64,000 nt of DNA from assembly GCF_023824195.1 (NCBI RefSeq), contig NZ_CP085442.1:472001-536000 (forward strand), read 5' to 3'. The notes under the pieces are model-generated. The model saw nothing but the letters and a program-made list of their open reading frames with translations, was not told where the DNA came from and made no database searches. Source of the DNA: Priestia megaterium (GTDB taxonomy: Bacteria; Bacillota; Bacilli; Bacillales; Bacillaceae_H). Of the stretch, positions 8,374 through 16,431 are shown in pieces (positions within the stretch are counted from its first letter, which is position 1; every line of letters begins with the position of its first letter). The translations under genes and the position numbers were made by a program.

Positions 8374-8692
8374 CTTTGTTATTCTATAGGTGTAGTGATA
8401 AACCCCTTATTATTGAAGAGCTTTTCACGCATGGACAAATTACCCATATCTAGCATGTAAAAAGAGCAGGTCGCGTTTGCGTTCTGCTCTTTTTGCGTAA
8501 GGCAATAGGAAGTATTCGGTTAGATTATTTTGAAAGAAGGAGTGATAAATCTCACAGCGCATTCTTTTTTCTTTTGTTACGATATATATATAGTTGGCAA
8601 ACTCCTTATCGAAAAGTTTTTCGCACAACAACACATTACCTATGCGTAGCAATTAAAAAAGCAGACCGATGACGGTTTGCTTTTTTAATTGT
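8344..8692. repeat. Degenerate tandem noncoding duplication, two units of about 150-200 bases
   Basis: Unit A (8344 to about 8497) and unit B (8542 to about 8692) align along their length: both start GTGATAAATCTCACAG, continue with CTTTTTTCTTT, then a CTTAT...GAAAAGCTTTTC-type middle and an ATTACC motif, and end in an intrinsic hairpin. The hairpins are AAAAAGAGCAG/CTGCTCTTTTT (about 8459-8495) and AAAAAAGCAGACCG/CGGTTTGCTTTTTT (about 8654-8691), different in sequence but same in place. No convincing reading frame spans either unit. The period is 198 bases. It may be a duplicated terminator region or small RNA locus. Confidence 0.55.
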
Positions 8693-8765
8693 ATTTTTAC
8701 CATTAAATAACTTTTTTGAGTTATAGTTGTAAAATAACCTTTGTTACTAGAGAGGGGATTATTTT

Positions 8766-9215
8766 TTGAATAGAAAGTTAGGAATTCTTGTTTTATTAGC
8801 GTTAGCCATCTTATTTTCCGGGTGTTCAAAAGAAGAAGTAAAAGCTCCTTTAAGAGAACTAGAAAAGATACATATTAACGTAATCAAAGAACAAAAGATG
8901 AAGCGAGGGATTTCATATGAGATGGAATTAGTAAACAAGAGCGATTTGACCATCAAACAAAACAATGTCTTTTTATCCTATCCTTTAAAAATGAAAAACG
9001 GTTATTCTGAAAATAAATTTAAGGTGTTAGCAGAAGGTAATAAATTAAATATTAAGCCAAAACAAAAAGTGAAGTTAACGGCATTTCTTCCTTATAAAGG
9101 GATTAATAAAGAAGCGTTAGTTATTGATGAGCCTGACGTAAAGTGCATAGGGTATTGGAATAAAATTGATGACTACCATCAATTTTCTTTTGGAGGATCC
9201 TTGAAGCAAAAATAA
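8766..9215 (+). CDS. Small putative lipoprotein of unknown function
   Basis: A 149-residue protein starting with TTG after AGAGAGGGG. It has a short lipoprotein signal peptide with lipobox LFSGC (cysteine near residue 20), so it is probably anchored to the outer face of the membrane. The rest (ISYEMELVNKSDLTIKQNN, then a beta-rich part ending FSFGGSLKQK) resembles small immunoglobulin-like secreted domains, but I recognise no family. It is followed 64 bases later by a small membrane protein gene on the same strand. Confidence 0.6.
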   Translation: MNRKLGILVLLALAILFSGCSKEEVKAPLRELEKIHINVIKEQKMKRGISYEMELVNKSDLTIKQNNVFLSYPLKMKNGYSENKFKVLAEGNKLNIKPKQKVKLTAFLPYKGINKEALVIDEPDVKCIGYWNKIDDYHQFSFGGSLKQK

Positions 9216-9279
9216 TATATAACTATTTGTTAAATGGTGGAACTGAGCGTGAGGGATTGATAAAGGCGGTGAATGAACA

Positions 9280-9627
9280 GTGAGTGTAGACACGGATAAA
9301 TTAGTTAGCTTCTTTATTTTATGGGGAACACCCGCTACTTTTAGTGTAGTAGAGTACTTTAAACTGAGTAAAGCTGAAAAAAAAGAAGCTATACGAGACT
9401 TAACATCTGTAAAATCTATTGTAACAACAGGATTTATATTGACAGGAGGAGTTATGGCGAGTTTAGGTAGAGTATTATCTCTGCTGCCTCTGCAAGTTAT
9501 AGGTACTTCTATTTTAGCTATTGGTGGTATTGTGAGCGCTATTGAAGCATGGAAAACAGAAAGAAAGAAAAGTATTGTTATCCTTGTTTTCATAGTATCT
9601 ATGATTGCTCTTACATTTGTAATATAA
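9280..9627 (+). CDS. Small membrane protein of unknown function
   Basis: A 115-residue protein with a GTG start after AAAGGCGGTGA. It has three likely membrane segments (about residues 5-20, 47-85 as two, and the C-terminal IVILVFIVSMIALTFVI) and a charged stretch FKLSKAEKKEAIRDL between. Family not recognised. It may be co-transcribed with the lipoprotein gene before it; a shared terminator follows. Confidence 0.55.
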   Translation: MSVDTDKLVSFFILWGTPATFSVVEYFKLSKAEKKEAIRDLTSVKSIVTTGFILTGGVMASLGRVLSLLPLQVIGTSILAIGGIVSAIEAWKTERKKSIVILVFIVSMIALTFVI

Positions 9628-9638
9628 ATTCTGCATGT

Positions 9639-9673
9639 AACAAGAGCTGCTCAAATCATGAGCAGCTCTTGTT
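9639..9673. terminator. Bidirectional terminator
   Basis: AACAAGAGCTGCTCA and TGAGCAGCTCTTGTT form a 15-bp perfect stem with a 5-base loop between two convergent genes. Confidence 0.8.
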
Positions 9674-9683
9674 AGTTTCTTAT

Positions 9684-11120
9684 CTATTGTGTTTCAAGCT
9701 GCTGATCTTTTTTCTTTAATGTAAGAGCGAGCAGGAACGAGACGACGGCGAAAGCGATGGCTACATAATAGACGGTATGAACTCCGCTTGTCATACTTTT
9801 TATTTGTAACAGCGTTTTATTCGTTTCATTTGATTGTTGAATAAAGTGCTGAGAAGCCATGGTCATGATGCTTGTATACAAAGCGGGACCAATCGCGCCT
9901 GAAACTTGGTTAATCGTATTTGAAATGGCTGAACCGTGAGCGTGAAGCGGTTTTGGTACTTGATTTAAAGCAAGCGTCATCACGGGCCCGATGCTTAAAC
10001 CTACGCCAATTGTAAAGGCTGCGTATAAGATGGCTGCAGTCGTCGTGCTTGTTCCGCTTGAAATAGTAGTGAACAAACTTAAGATAATTGTTAAAAGGAC
10101 TAAGCCCGTTAAAAGCAGCGGTTTAAATCCAATTTTATCAAACAAACGCCCTCCGACCATAGCTGTTAGAGCCAACGTTACTCCTCCTGGAAGCATAAGA
10201 AAACCTGTTTGCAAAGGAGACAGTCCCGCAGCCGTTTGGAAATAAAGCGGCAAAATTAACATCATTGAAAACTGAATCATCATAATGAGAAACATTAAAA
10301 AAATAGATCTTGAAAATACAGATGACCTAAAAGGCTTCATATTAATCATGGGAGAATTCAGTTTGGTTTGCTGTCTGACAAATAAGGCAAGAGCTACAAC
10401 GCCAATGATGAGCGTAAGCCATACAATAGGATTACTCCATCCAGTCTCTTCACCAGCTGCGCTAAATCCATAAACAACTCCTCCAAATCCAATTGTAGAA
10501 AGAATAACAGACGGAATGTGAATCGTTGGTCTAGATGTTTCAGAAACGTTACTGAGTTTGAAAAGAGCAAATAGGAAGATAAGCGCCGCTGCAATTAAAA
10601 GACCTAGAAATATAATTCGCCATGAATAATATTGAATAATTAATCCTGAAAGAACCGGTCCTATTGCGGGTGCAAATAAAATAGCTACGCTAAAAATACC
10701 CATTACAGTGCCGCGTTTGCTAACAGGCACGAGTGTTAACATTGTGCTCATCACAAGAGGTAAAATAATGCCTGTTCCTAATGCTTGAATCATACGTCCG
10801 ACAAAAAGTAGAGAAAACCATGGAGTGATAAAGCCAATGAAGGACCCAATTAAGTAAAAACTCATAGCTGTCACAAACAGCTGTCTTAACGTAAATCGTT
10901 GAATTAAAAAAGCAGACACCGGGACGGATATGCCAATCACAAGCATATATCCGGTAGTTAACCATTGAGCTGAGCTCGTCCTAACGTGAAAATCTGAAAT
11001 GATACTTGGCAAGGCCACGTTCATGACCGTTTCACTAATTAAGCATAAAAAATTTCCTAAAATCAAAATGAAAAGGATAAGCTTACTTCGTGTACTCATT
11101 TTTTCTTCTGTTTGTGTCAT
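9684..11120 (-). CDS. DHA2-type MFS multidrug transporter, LmrB-like
   Basis: A 478-residue protein with 14 predicted membrane segments, of the EmrB/QacA drug-proton antiporter type. Visible marks are the motif-C-like stretch AIGPVLSGLIIQYYSWRIIF and the motif-A-like GGRLFDKIGFKPLLL. It would export toxic organic compounds using the proton gradient. The start ATG follows AAAGGAGGT. It is the second gene of a two-gene unit, 21 bases after a TetR-type regulator, the same arrangement as lmrA-lmrB of B. subtilis. The real substrates cannot be told from sequence. Confidence 0.88.
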   Translation of the reverse strand: MTQTEEKMSTRSKLILFILILGNFLCLISETVMNVALPSIISDFHVRTSSAQWLTTGYMLVIGISVPVSAFLIQRFTLRQLFVTAMSFYLIGSFIGFITPWFSLLFVGRMIQALGTGIILPLVMSTMLTLVPVSKRGTVMGIFSVAILFAPAIGPVLSGLIIQYYSWRIIFLGLLIAAALIFLFALFKLSNVSETSRPTIHIPSVILSTIGFGGVVYGFSAAGEETGWSNPIVWLTLIIGVVALALFVRQQTKLNSPMINMKPFRSSVFSRSIFLMFLIMMIQFSMMLILPLYFQTAAGLSPLQTGFLMLPGGVTLALTAMVGGRLFDKIGFKPLLLTGLVLLTIILSLFTTISSGTSTTTAAILYAAFTIGVGLSIGPVMTLALNQVPKPLHAHGSAISNTINQVSGAIGPALYTSIMTMASQHFIQQSNETNKTLLQIKSMTSGVHTVYYVAIAFAVVSFLLALTLKKKDQQLETQ

Positions 11121-11141
11121 AAGTGACCTCCTTTTACTAAA

Positions 11142-11717
11142 TTAGTTTTTATTTGCAAACAGCTTGCCAATTTGGTCAGCTGCAATTTGCATAGGGACTG
11201 TACTATTTTTAGTTAATGAAAGAGTATAAGCACCTTCAATCCAAGACTGTATAGCTGAACCTAGCTGTCTTGCTTCCTCTTGTTCATAACCCGAACAAAC
11301 TAACTTATCTGCATAAACTTGCTCCCACTCGTTATACACGGCTTCACAGGCCATACGAAGCGTTTCGTTTGATGACCATACTTCACTCGACATAGCAGCG
11401 AGAGAGATATCCGCTTCATTTTCCACTTGTTCAAACATTCGATCAGCCATCAGTTTTATATGATATTGAATAGCTGACGCGGCATCTTCATGAGAAGCGA
11501 GGGATTTTTCAATATAAGCTTTGACTCTTTCTCCCGTTTTTTGAATAGCTTCTTTTGCTAATTGTTGTTTTCCATCCGGAAAATAATAATAAATAGATCC
11601 TCTCGGAGCGCTGCTTTCTTTTGTAATTTGACTTAGACTGGTGGCGTGATAGCCTTTTTTGCGAAAAAGTTTAGCAGCAGCGCTTAAAATTTTTTCTTTT
11701 GAATTGGTTGGTTCCAT
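11142..11717 (-). CDS. TetR-family regulator, LmrA/YxaF-like
   Basis: A 191-residue repressor with an N-terminal helix-turn-helix (KEKILSAAAKLFRKKGYHAT, then LSQITKESSAPRGSIYYYFP, residues 7-46) and a C-terminal ligand domain with the WIEGAYTLSLTK motif typical of the LmrA/YxaF branch. The GSIYYYFPDGKQQL segment is diagnostic of that branch. It precedes and probably represses the MFS exporter gene. The inverted repeat at 11746-11790 overlaps its own promoter region, which suggests autorepression lifted by exporter substrates. Confidence 0.87.
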   Translation of the reverse strand: MEPTNSKEKILSAAAKLFRKKGYHATSLSQITKESSAPRGSIYYYFPDGKQQLAKEAIQKTGERVKAYIEKSLASHEDAASAIQYHIKLMADRMFEQVENEADISLAAMSSEVWSSNETLRMACEAVYNEWEQVYADKLVCSGYEQEEARQLGSAIQSWIEGAYTLSLTKNSTVPMQIAADQIGKLFANKN

Positions 11718-11745
11718 GAAAACAGCTCCCTAATATAATTACTAG

Positions 11746-11790
11746 TTGATCGGTCAGTATAATGGTAGCAACTCTATACTGATCAGTCAA
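11746..11790. promoter_or_regulatory. Probable TetR-type operator pair upstream of the regulator-exporter unit
   Basis: TTGATCGGTCAGTATA (11746-11761) and TATACTGATCAGTCAA (11775-11790) are near-perfect inverted copies, and each also holds a smaller GATC-centred palindrome. This looks like the GACCGGTC-type site bound by LmrA/YxaF in B. subtilis. The first copy ends 29 bases before the regulator start. Confidence 0.6.
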
Positions 11791-12047
11791 TCCAGACGTC
11801 TAGGTCTTGTATATAAGTGAAGATTGATGCAAGTTTCACAGGTGTAAGCATTGATTGAAATGTTAAGAATAAGGTTACAAAGTATTTTGGACCTATACTT
11901 CTATTACTGTTAAAAAAATATGATTAAGTAATGAAATTAAAAGAAGACGAGAAGCGTATAGCATGTTACGATAGGGACGGTATAGAAATTGGCATATGTC
12001 TGTTTCTAATAGAAGAGACAAATTTTAAAATTTTTAAATGTAAGGTT

Positions 12048-12764
12048 GTGATTCACCTGAGACTGAATAAATTTATTAGCGAATCTGGAAAGGCGTCAAG
12101 ACGCGGGGCAGATAAGTTAATTAGTGAAGGAAGAGTAACCGTTAATGGAAAGGTTGCAAAAATCGGAGATCAAGTTAAGCCTGGCGATGATATTCGAGTA
12201 AGCGGCCAACAGCTTCGGATTGCTCGAAATAATGTATATATTGCGCTTAATAAACCAGTCGGCATTACAAGTACGAGTGAAAAAAAAGTAAAGGGAAACA
12301 TCATCGATTTAGTCAATCACCCTTTGCGTATTCATCATGTCGGACGGCTTGATAAGGATTCAGACGGCTTAATTTTACTTACAAATGACGGCGATATTAT
12401 TAATGAAATTTTACGTGCAGAAAACAAGCATGAAAAAGAATATATTGTTGCAGTAGATAAGCCGATTACACCAGAGTTTATCAAAAACATGTCTGAGGGA
12501 GTAAAAATTTTAGGCACAAAAACGCTTCCTTGTAAAGTGACACAGCTGTCTAAGTATGAGTTTCAAATTATTTTAACACAGGGTTTAAATCGTCAAATTC
12601 GCCGTATGTGTGAAGTGCTCGGATATGAAGTATACCGCCTTCAGCGCACGCGTATTATGAATATCCATTTAAACAACTTACCTGTTGGGCAATGGAGAGA
12701 TTTAACGAAAAAAGAGCGTACGCAGCTATTCAAAGAATTAGACTATGAACCTAAAGAGTGGTAA
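12048..12764 (+). CDS. rluF: 23S rRNA pseudouridine synthase, RluF-like
   Basis: This RsuA-type enzyme isomerises uridine to pseudouridine in 23S rRNA (position 2604 in the RluF group). An N-terminal S4 RNA-binding domain ([20 protein letters not shown] onward) is followed by the catalytic domain with GRLDKDSDG near residue 100, whose aspartate is the nucleophile, and [10 protein letters not shown]. The frame stays open back to 11931 but that part has no ribosome site or family likeness. I use the GTG at 12048; CTG at 12057 would give the most usual N-terminus (MRLNKF), so the start is unsure. Confidence 0.88.
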   Translation: MIHLRLNKFISESGKASRRGADKLISEGRVTVNGKVAKIGDQVKPGDDIRVSGQQLRIARNNVYIALNKPVGITSTSEKKVKGNIIDLVNHPLRIHHVGRLDKDSDGLILLTNDGDIINEILRAENKHEKEYIVAVDKPITPEFIKNMSEGVKILGTKTLPCKVTQLSKYEFQIILTQGLNRQIRRMCEVLGYEVYRLQRTRIMNIHLNNLPVGQWRDLTKKERTQLFKELDYEPKEW

Positions 12765-12767
12765 ATC

Positions 12768-12804
12768 AAAAGACACCAGCCTGTTAGACTGGTGTCTTTT
12801 TTTA
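12768..12804. terminator. Bidirectional terminator
   Basis: AAAAGACACCAG and CTGGTGTCTTTT form a 12-bp stem between the convergent rluF and methyltransferase genes. Confidence 0.85.
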
Positions 12805-13755
12805 TTCGCATACAACTACTTGTCTAGAAAATACGCTTTTGCGCGCTACGCAGCGATCTGAAATAGAAAAGCCAGCTTCATAAATCATATGGTCAATCGT
12901 ATCTACTGTAATCACGACTACTTTATCCGCAAAGCGGCGAGCGTGTTTTAAAATAGAAAGCTGATCTTCAGGCGTCGCGTGGGTGTAGAGATTGTAAGGC
13001 ATGTCGATGATAGCTACATCATAGTGAGTTGTAACGTCCGAAATCGGTCCAGTTTTGACATCACCGCTTAAGCCGAAATGCGCAATATTTTCACGAGATC
13101 CGTCGGTCACAAGTGGATTGATATCGCGTCCTACAATATCAATGCCCATTGAAAGTGCTTCTACAAGGACTGTACCGATACCACAGCATGGATCGATCGC
13201 TTTGATTCCTTCAGGGTTTGGAACGGCAATGTTAGCTACAGCTCTTGCAAGGCGGGTACTGAGTGCTGTAGAGTATTCACGCGGTTTCTTCAAATGATGC
13301 AGCCATACAGCTTCGCTTTTTTGATATTTCCCAAAATACCAGCGTCCTTCAAATGGAACAATGCCAAACAAATGGTCAGGGTTATGCAAGTCTGCTTCTG
13401 CTACAAAATGCCAACCCACATCACGTTCAATAGCACGCTGACCTTTATAACTTATTTTTTGATCTTTTTCCAAGTCATTAATTTTCATGAAAATGAGTTT
13501 AAATGTTTTGTCTCCAAGGTCAATATCTTCTACTTGCTTACAAATATCTGCAAGGTCATCTGATTCATACATAATATCTAATCGCTCTTTGATAAAAGGG
13601 CTTCTGCTTGGATCAAGTTTAACGGCACTTTTTATGATAGGTTTCTCAGTTTCAATTTCAAAAAGAGAGCGTCTCTCTAATTGACATAGTGAGAATTCCT
13701 CTTCGCTGCATGCGTATGTGTAGATATACTGAGGCAGCTGCGTATGGTTATTCAA
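12802..13755 (-). CDS. TRM11-family SAM-dependent RNA methyltransferase
   Basis: A 317-residue protein with a SAM-binding motif I, IDPCCGIGTVLVEAL (about residues 188-202), and a catalytic motif IV in the variant form DMPYNLY (about 251-257) rather than the usual DPPY. The N-terminal half resembles the THUMP-like/ferredoxin-like region of Trm11/Trm14 enzymes, which make guanosine-N2 or related marks on tRNA. Bacterial members are common in Bacilli and little studied; the exact base is not known. The start is TTG after AAAGGATG. The methylation of nucleic acid is family knowledge; RNA over DNA is inference. Confidence 0.75.
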   Translation of the reverse strand: MNNHTQLPQYIYTYACSEEEFSLCQLERRSLFEIETEKPIIKSAVKLDPSRSPFIKERLDIMYESDDLADICKQVEDIDLGDKTFKLIFMKINDLEKDQKISYKGQRAIERDVGWHFVAEADLHNPDHLFGIVPFEGRWYFGKYQKSEAVWLHHLKKPREYSTALSTRLARAVANIAVPNPEGIKAIDPCCGIGTVLVEALSMGIDIVGRDINPLVTDGSRENIAHFGLSGDVKTGPISDVTTHYDVAIIDMPYNLYTHATPEDQLSILKHARRFADKVVVITVDTIDHMIYEAGFSISDRCVARKSVFSRQVVVCE

Positions 13756-14015
13756 TATCGTATCATCCTTTATCGTATCTAATTATCCTTCTTCTCAAAC
13801 AATAGCGAGAAAAGAAGAGAAAAGCAACGAATTTAAATATATTTGGCCGTGAATACTAAATTGAAGCGCTACATAGTCCACTTATTTGACAAAACATGCT
13901 AAAATAACTGGTGATAACCTGCATGTGCTGCTGTTTATACAAAAGAACTGGATCAAGGTTTCTCAAAAATCATTTACACACTGCTGACATTTTGATGAAT
14001 AGGAGAGGCTACGTG

Positions 14016-14174
14016 ATGTCTAAAAGTGATCATGAAAAGCAACAGATGAGTCGGGCTGATATGAAAAAACAAGCCAAAACATCCTCGCAAAACCTTGTGA
14101 TGAACGTACTCATTGCTATTGTATCTGTATGTATTTTAGCTCTTATTATAAATATTTTTGTACTAATGAAATGA
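14016..14174 (+). CDS. Small membrane protein with charged N-terminus
   Basis: A 52-residue protein: a hydrophilic, lysine- and glutamine-rich first half (MSKSDHEKQQMSRADMKKQA) and one C-terminal membrane helix (VLIAIVSVCILALIINIFVL). The frame is open to 13911, but AGGAGAGG lies 7 bases before the ATG at 14016, which decides the start. Family not recognised; it stands alone with its own terminator. Confidence 0.6.
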   Translation: MSKSDHEKQQMSRADMKKQAKTSSQNLVMNVLIAIVSVCILALIINIFVLMK

Positions 14175-14198
14175 GCCGTTATGCTGCTCATTTCTTTT
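14165..14198 (+). terminator. Terminator
   Basis: AAATGAGC and GCTCATTT form a stem overlapping the stop of the small membrane protein gene, followed by CTTTTTATT. Confidence 0.65.
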
Positions 14199-14341
14199 TA
14201 TTAGGTTCAGCTTTTATTGAAGCGTTTGAGGTCTCTTTCACTAGAGAACACATTGTGAATAGCATATCTTTTTTTTACAAATGATAGTTGTGATATGATG
14301 AAGCAATAATACATTAGACAAAAAGCTGGAGGTTACTTAGT

Positions 14342-14731
14342 ATGCCATTACTTAGATTTGATGTAATAGAAGGAAGAGATGAAAAAGAGTTAAAAACATT
14401 ACTAGACGCTACTCACCGAGCGATGCTAGAAGCCTTTGGCGTCCCAGAACGCGATCGTTATCAAATTGTTCATCAGCATCCTGCTCATGAAATGATTATT
14501 GAAGATACAGGTCTAGGTTTTGAGAGAAGCAAGGATTTGGTTATTATAAGTGTAACGAGCAAACAGCGAACAGAAGAGCAAAAGCAAGCTCTTTACAGAT
14601 TAATTGTAAAAGAGCTTGGAGAGAGCTGTGGCATTCAGCCAAACGACATTATGATTTCGATTGTTGAAAACGGTAATGCTGACTGGAGCTTTGGCATGGG
14701 AGAAGCTCAATTCTTAACTGGGAAATTATAA
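14342..14731 (+). CDS. Tautomerase-family protein
   Basis: A 129-residue member of the tautomerase (4-oxalocrotonate tautomerase/MIF) superfamily, the double-length kind. The residue after the start methionine is proline (MPLLRFDV), which becomes the catalytic N-terminal base after methionine removal. [15 protein letters not shown] and the second-half motif [18 protein letters not shown] match the group found in Bacilli (YusQ/YrdN-like). The substrate is unknown. GGAGG precedes the ATG. Single gene with its own terminator. Confidence 0.85.
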   Translation: MPLLRFDVIEGRDEKELKTLLDATHRAMLEAFGVPERDRYQIVHQHPAHEMIIEDTGLGFERSKDLVIISVTSKQRTEEQKQALYRLIVKELGESCGIQPNDIMISIVENGNADWSFGMGEAQFLTGKL

Positions 14732-14749
14732 AACGGTTTATTATCTAGA

Positions 14750-14776
14750 GAAGCCCTTATTTCTAAGGGCTTTTTC
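14750..14776 (+). terminator. Terminator of the tautomerase gene
   Basis: AAGCCCTTA and TAAGGGCTT form a 9-bp stem followed by TTTCTC. Confidence 0.8.
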
Positions 14777-14777
14777 T

Positions 14778-15090
14778 CATTTTGTCTATAAAAATATTAT
14801 TCTCTTAGTCACATCTTACTCAAAATTAAATACAGACATCTGTCAAATGAATGATACAATAAGCTTATATGCCGTTTTGAGTGGAAAAACCATAAAAGAG
14901 TTCGGCGTACTAATTTTAGAACAACAATAAATTTACATAAAGATGTAAAGATTTAAAGGTTAAAAGAGAAATGTATAAAATCTGTAAAACAAAAGAACAG
15001 TTACGCGTTAAACATAGGAGTAAAAGGTTCTTCACGTGTTTTTTCGGATAATAAGAGAAAGTAATTTTGATCATTGAGGAGGAACTTAGA
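14778..15090. other. Gene-free stretch before the FtsZ paralog
   Basis: About 310 AT-rich bases. There is a possible minus-10 (TACAAT, about 14856) with a poor minus-35, a weak GCCG/CGGC-closed hairpin at about 14872-14906, and no reading frame with a ribosome site. No ftsA or other division gene is present. The GGAGG at about 15078 belongs to the downstream gene. Confidence 0.5.
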
Positions 15091-16095
15091 ATGTTTGGAT
15101 TTGATGCAGATGTATCGCCGCTAGTGCGAATTAAAGTAATTGGAGTCGGCGGTGGAGGAAATAACACCGTTAACCGTATGATTGAACACGGTGTACAAGG
15201 AGTAGAATTTATCGCCGTCAATACGGATGCTCAGGCGCTTAACTTATCTAAAGCAGATGTGAAAATGCAGATTGGTGCGGCATTAACGCGAGGATTAGGT
15301 GCAGGAGCTAATCCAGAAGTAGGAAGAGAAGCAGCCGAAGAAAGCAGAGAACAAATTCAAGAAGTACTGCAAGGCGCAGATATGGTATTCGTAACAGCTG
15401 GCATGGGCGGAGGAACCGGTACTGGAGCAGCTCCGGTTATTGCCCAAATTGCCCGTGAACTAAATGCTTTAACAATTGGAGTAGTTACTCGCCCGTTCAA
15501 GTTTGAAGGAAATAAACGTACCAAGCAAGCAGTAGGCGGTATTACTGCGATGAATGAATCGGTAGATACCCTTATTGTAATTCCAAACGACCGCTTGCTT
15601 GAAATTGTCGATAAAAAGACGCCTATGCTTGAAGCATTCCGTGAAGCAGATAATGTTCTTCGCCAAGGTATTCAAGGTATTTCGGATTTAATCGCTGTTC
15701 CAGGGCTGATTAACCTTGACTTTGCTGATGTAAAAACAATCATGTCTAATCAAGGATTTGCGCTTATGGGTATCGGACGAGCTTCCGGATCAGACCGGGC
15801 AATTGAAGCAGCGAAAAAAGCGATTTCTAGTCCGCTGCTAGATGCATCGATTGATGGAGCAAGAGGCGTGCTGTTGAACATTACGAGCGGCAGCAGCCTG
15901 AGTCTTTACGAAGTACAGGAAGCAGCAGATATTGTCACGTCCGCTTCTGATCAGGACTTAAATATGATTTTTGGGTCCGTGATCAATGAAGATTTAAAGG
16001 ACGAAATGATGGTAACCGTTATTGCCACTGGATTTGATGATGAAGACATTTCACCATCAGCTTCTACTTCTAGAGTTTCAAGAGCACGCTACTAA
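15091..16095 (+). CDS. FtsZ-family tubulin-like GTPase paralog lacking the C-terminal tail
   Basis: A 334-residue protein that follows FtsZ closely through the GTPase and polymerisation core: N-terminal [15 protein letters not shown] (16-30), NTDAQAL (44-50), the tubulin signature GGGTGTG (107-113), and the T7 synergy loop NLDFADVK (208-215) with the catalytic-type aspartates. After VIATGF (310-315) it stops within 19 residues (ending SRVSRARY). It lacks the long linker and the conserved C-terminal peptide (DIPxFLRxR) by which FtsZ binds FtsA, SepF and others. FtsZ is normally about 380 residues beside ftsA; this gene stands alone. The ATG at 15091 has GGAGG ahead. Probably a second FtsZ that could polymerise or co-polymerise but not attach to the membrane in the usual way. 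Confidence 0.9.
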   Translation: MFGFDADVSPLVRIKVIGVGGGGNNTVNRMIEHGVQGVEFIAVNTDAQALNLSKADVKMQIGAALTRGLGAGANPEVGREAAEESREQIQEVLQGADMVFVTAGMGGGTGTGAAPVIAQIARELNALTIGVVTRPFKFEGNKRTKQAVGGITAMNESVDTLIVIPNDRLLEIVDKKTPMLEAFREADNVLRQGIQGISDLIAVPGLINLDFADVKTIMSNQGFALMGIGRASGSDRAIEAAKKAISSPLLDASIDGARGVLLNITSGSSLSLYEVQEAADIVTSASDQDLNMIFGSVINEDLKDEMMVTVIATGFDDEDISPSASTSRVSRARY

Positions 16096-16107
16096 ATTAA
16101 ATAACAA

Positions 16108-16316
16108 GCTTTTATGGTGGTAATTGTTTTTCAATTGCCTTAAAAGGGAATCCGGTGCAAATCCGGAGCGGTCCCGCCACTGTAACAAGGAGCCTTATGT
16201 CAAAAAGCCACTGTCTATTTAGAGACGGGAAGGCGGTATAAGGCAGTGACTTGAAGCCAGGAGACCTGCCATAAATCGCAGCACACAATAACCTACGAGG
16301 ATAGGGAGGTGTTTTG
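16108..16316 (+). promoter_or_regulatory. Cobalamin (B12) riboswitch
   Basis: The B12-box landmarks are all present in order: AAAAGGGAATCCGGTGC, AATCCGGAGCGGTCCCGCC, ACTGTAA, then AAGCCAGGAGACCTGCC (about 16253-16270), and a downstream purine-rich arm (ACGAGGATAGGGAGGTG) for the loop-loop contact. It begins just after the FtsZ-paralog stop and leads, through a terminator, to a solute-binding-protein gene, so adenosylcobalamin should switch off that gene. Confidence 0.95.
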
Positions 16317-16373
16317 GCAGAATCAAAAATACGATAAACAAGGGATACGTTTATCTAGATTTGTTGTGAAGAC

Positions 16374-16402
16374 AAGCACTTCTTTTTAGAAGTGCTTTTT
16401 TT
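16374..16402 (+). terminator. Riboswitch expression-platform terminator
   Basis: AAGCACTTC and GAAGTGCTT form a 9-bp stem followed by TTTTTT. It lies between the B12 aptamer and the binding-protein gene. A separate hairpin GATAAAC/GTTTATC (16333-16355) may take part in switching. Confidence 0.8.
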
Positions 16403-16431
16403 GTGTATTAAAATAGAAGGTGGAAAAATGA

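Noticed and set aside
8440..8652. A 70-codon minus-strand frame spanning both noncoding repeat units
   Set aside because: It runs through two intrinsic hairpins and is not repeated between the units, so it does not explain their similarity.
9117..9593. A 158-codon minus-strand frame over the lipoprotein and small membrane protein genes
   Set aside because: It overlaps two plus-strand genes with good starts; no ribosome site and no family likeness.
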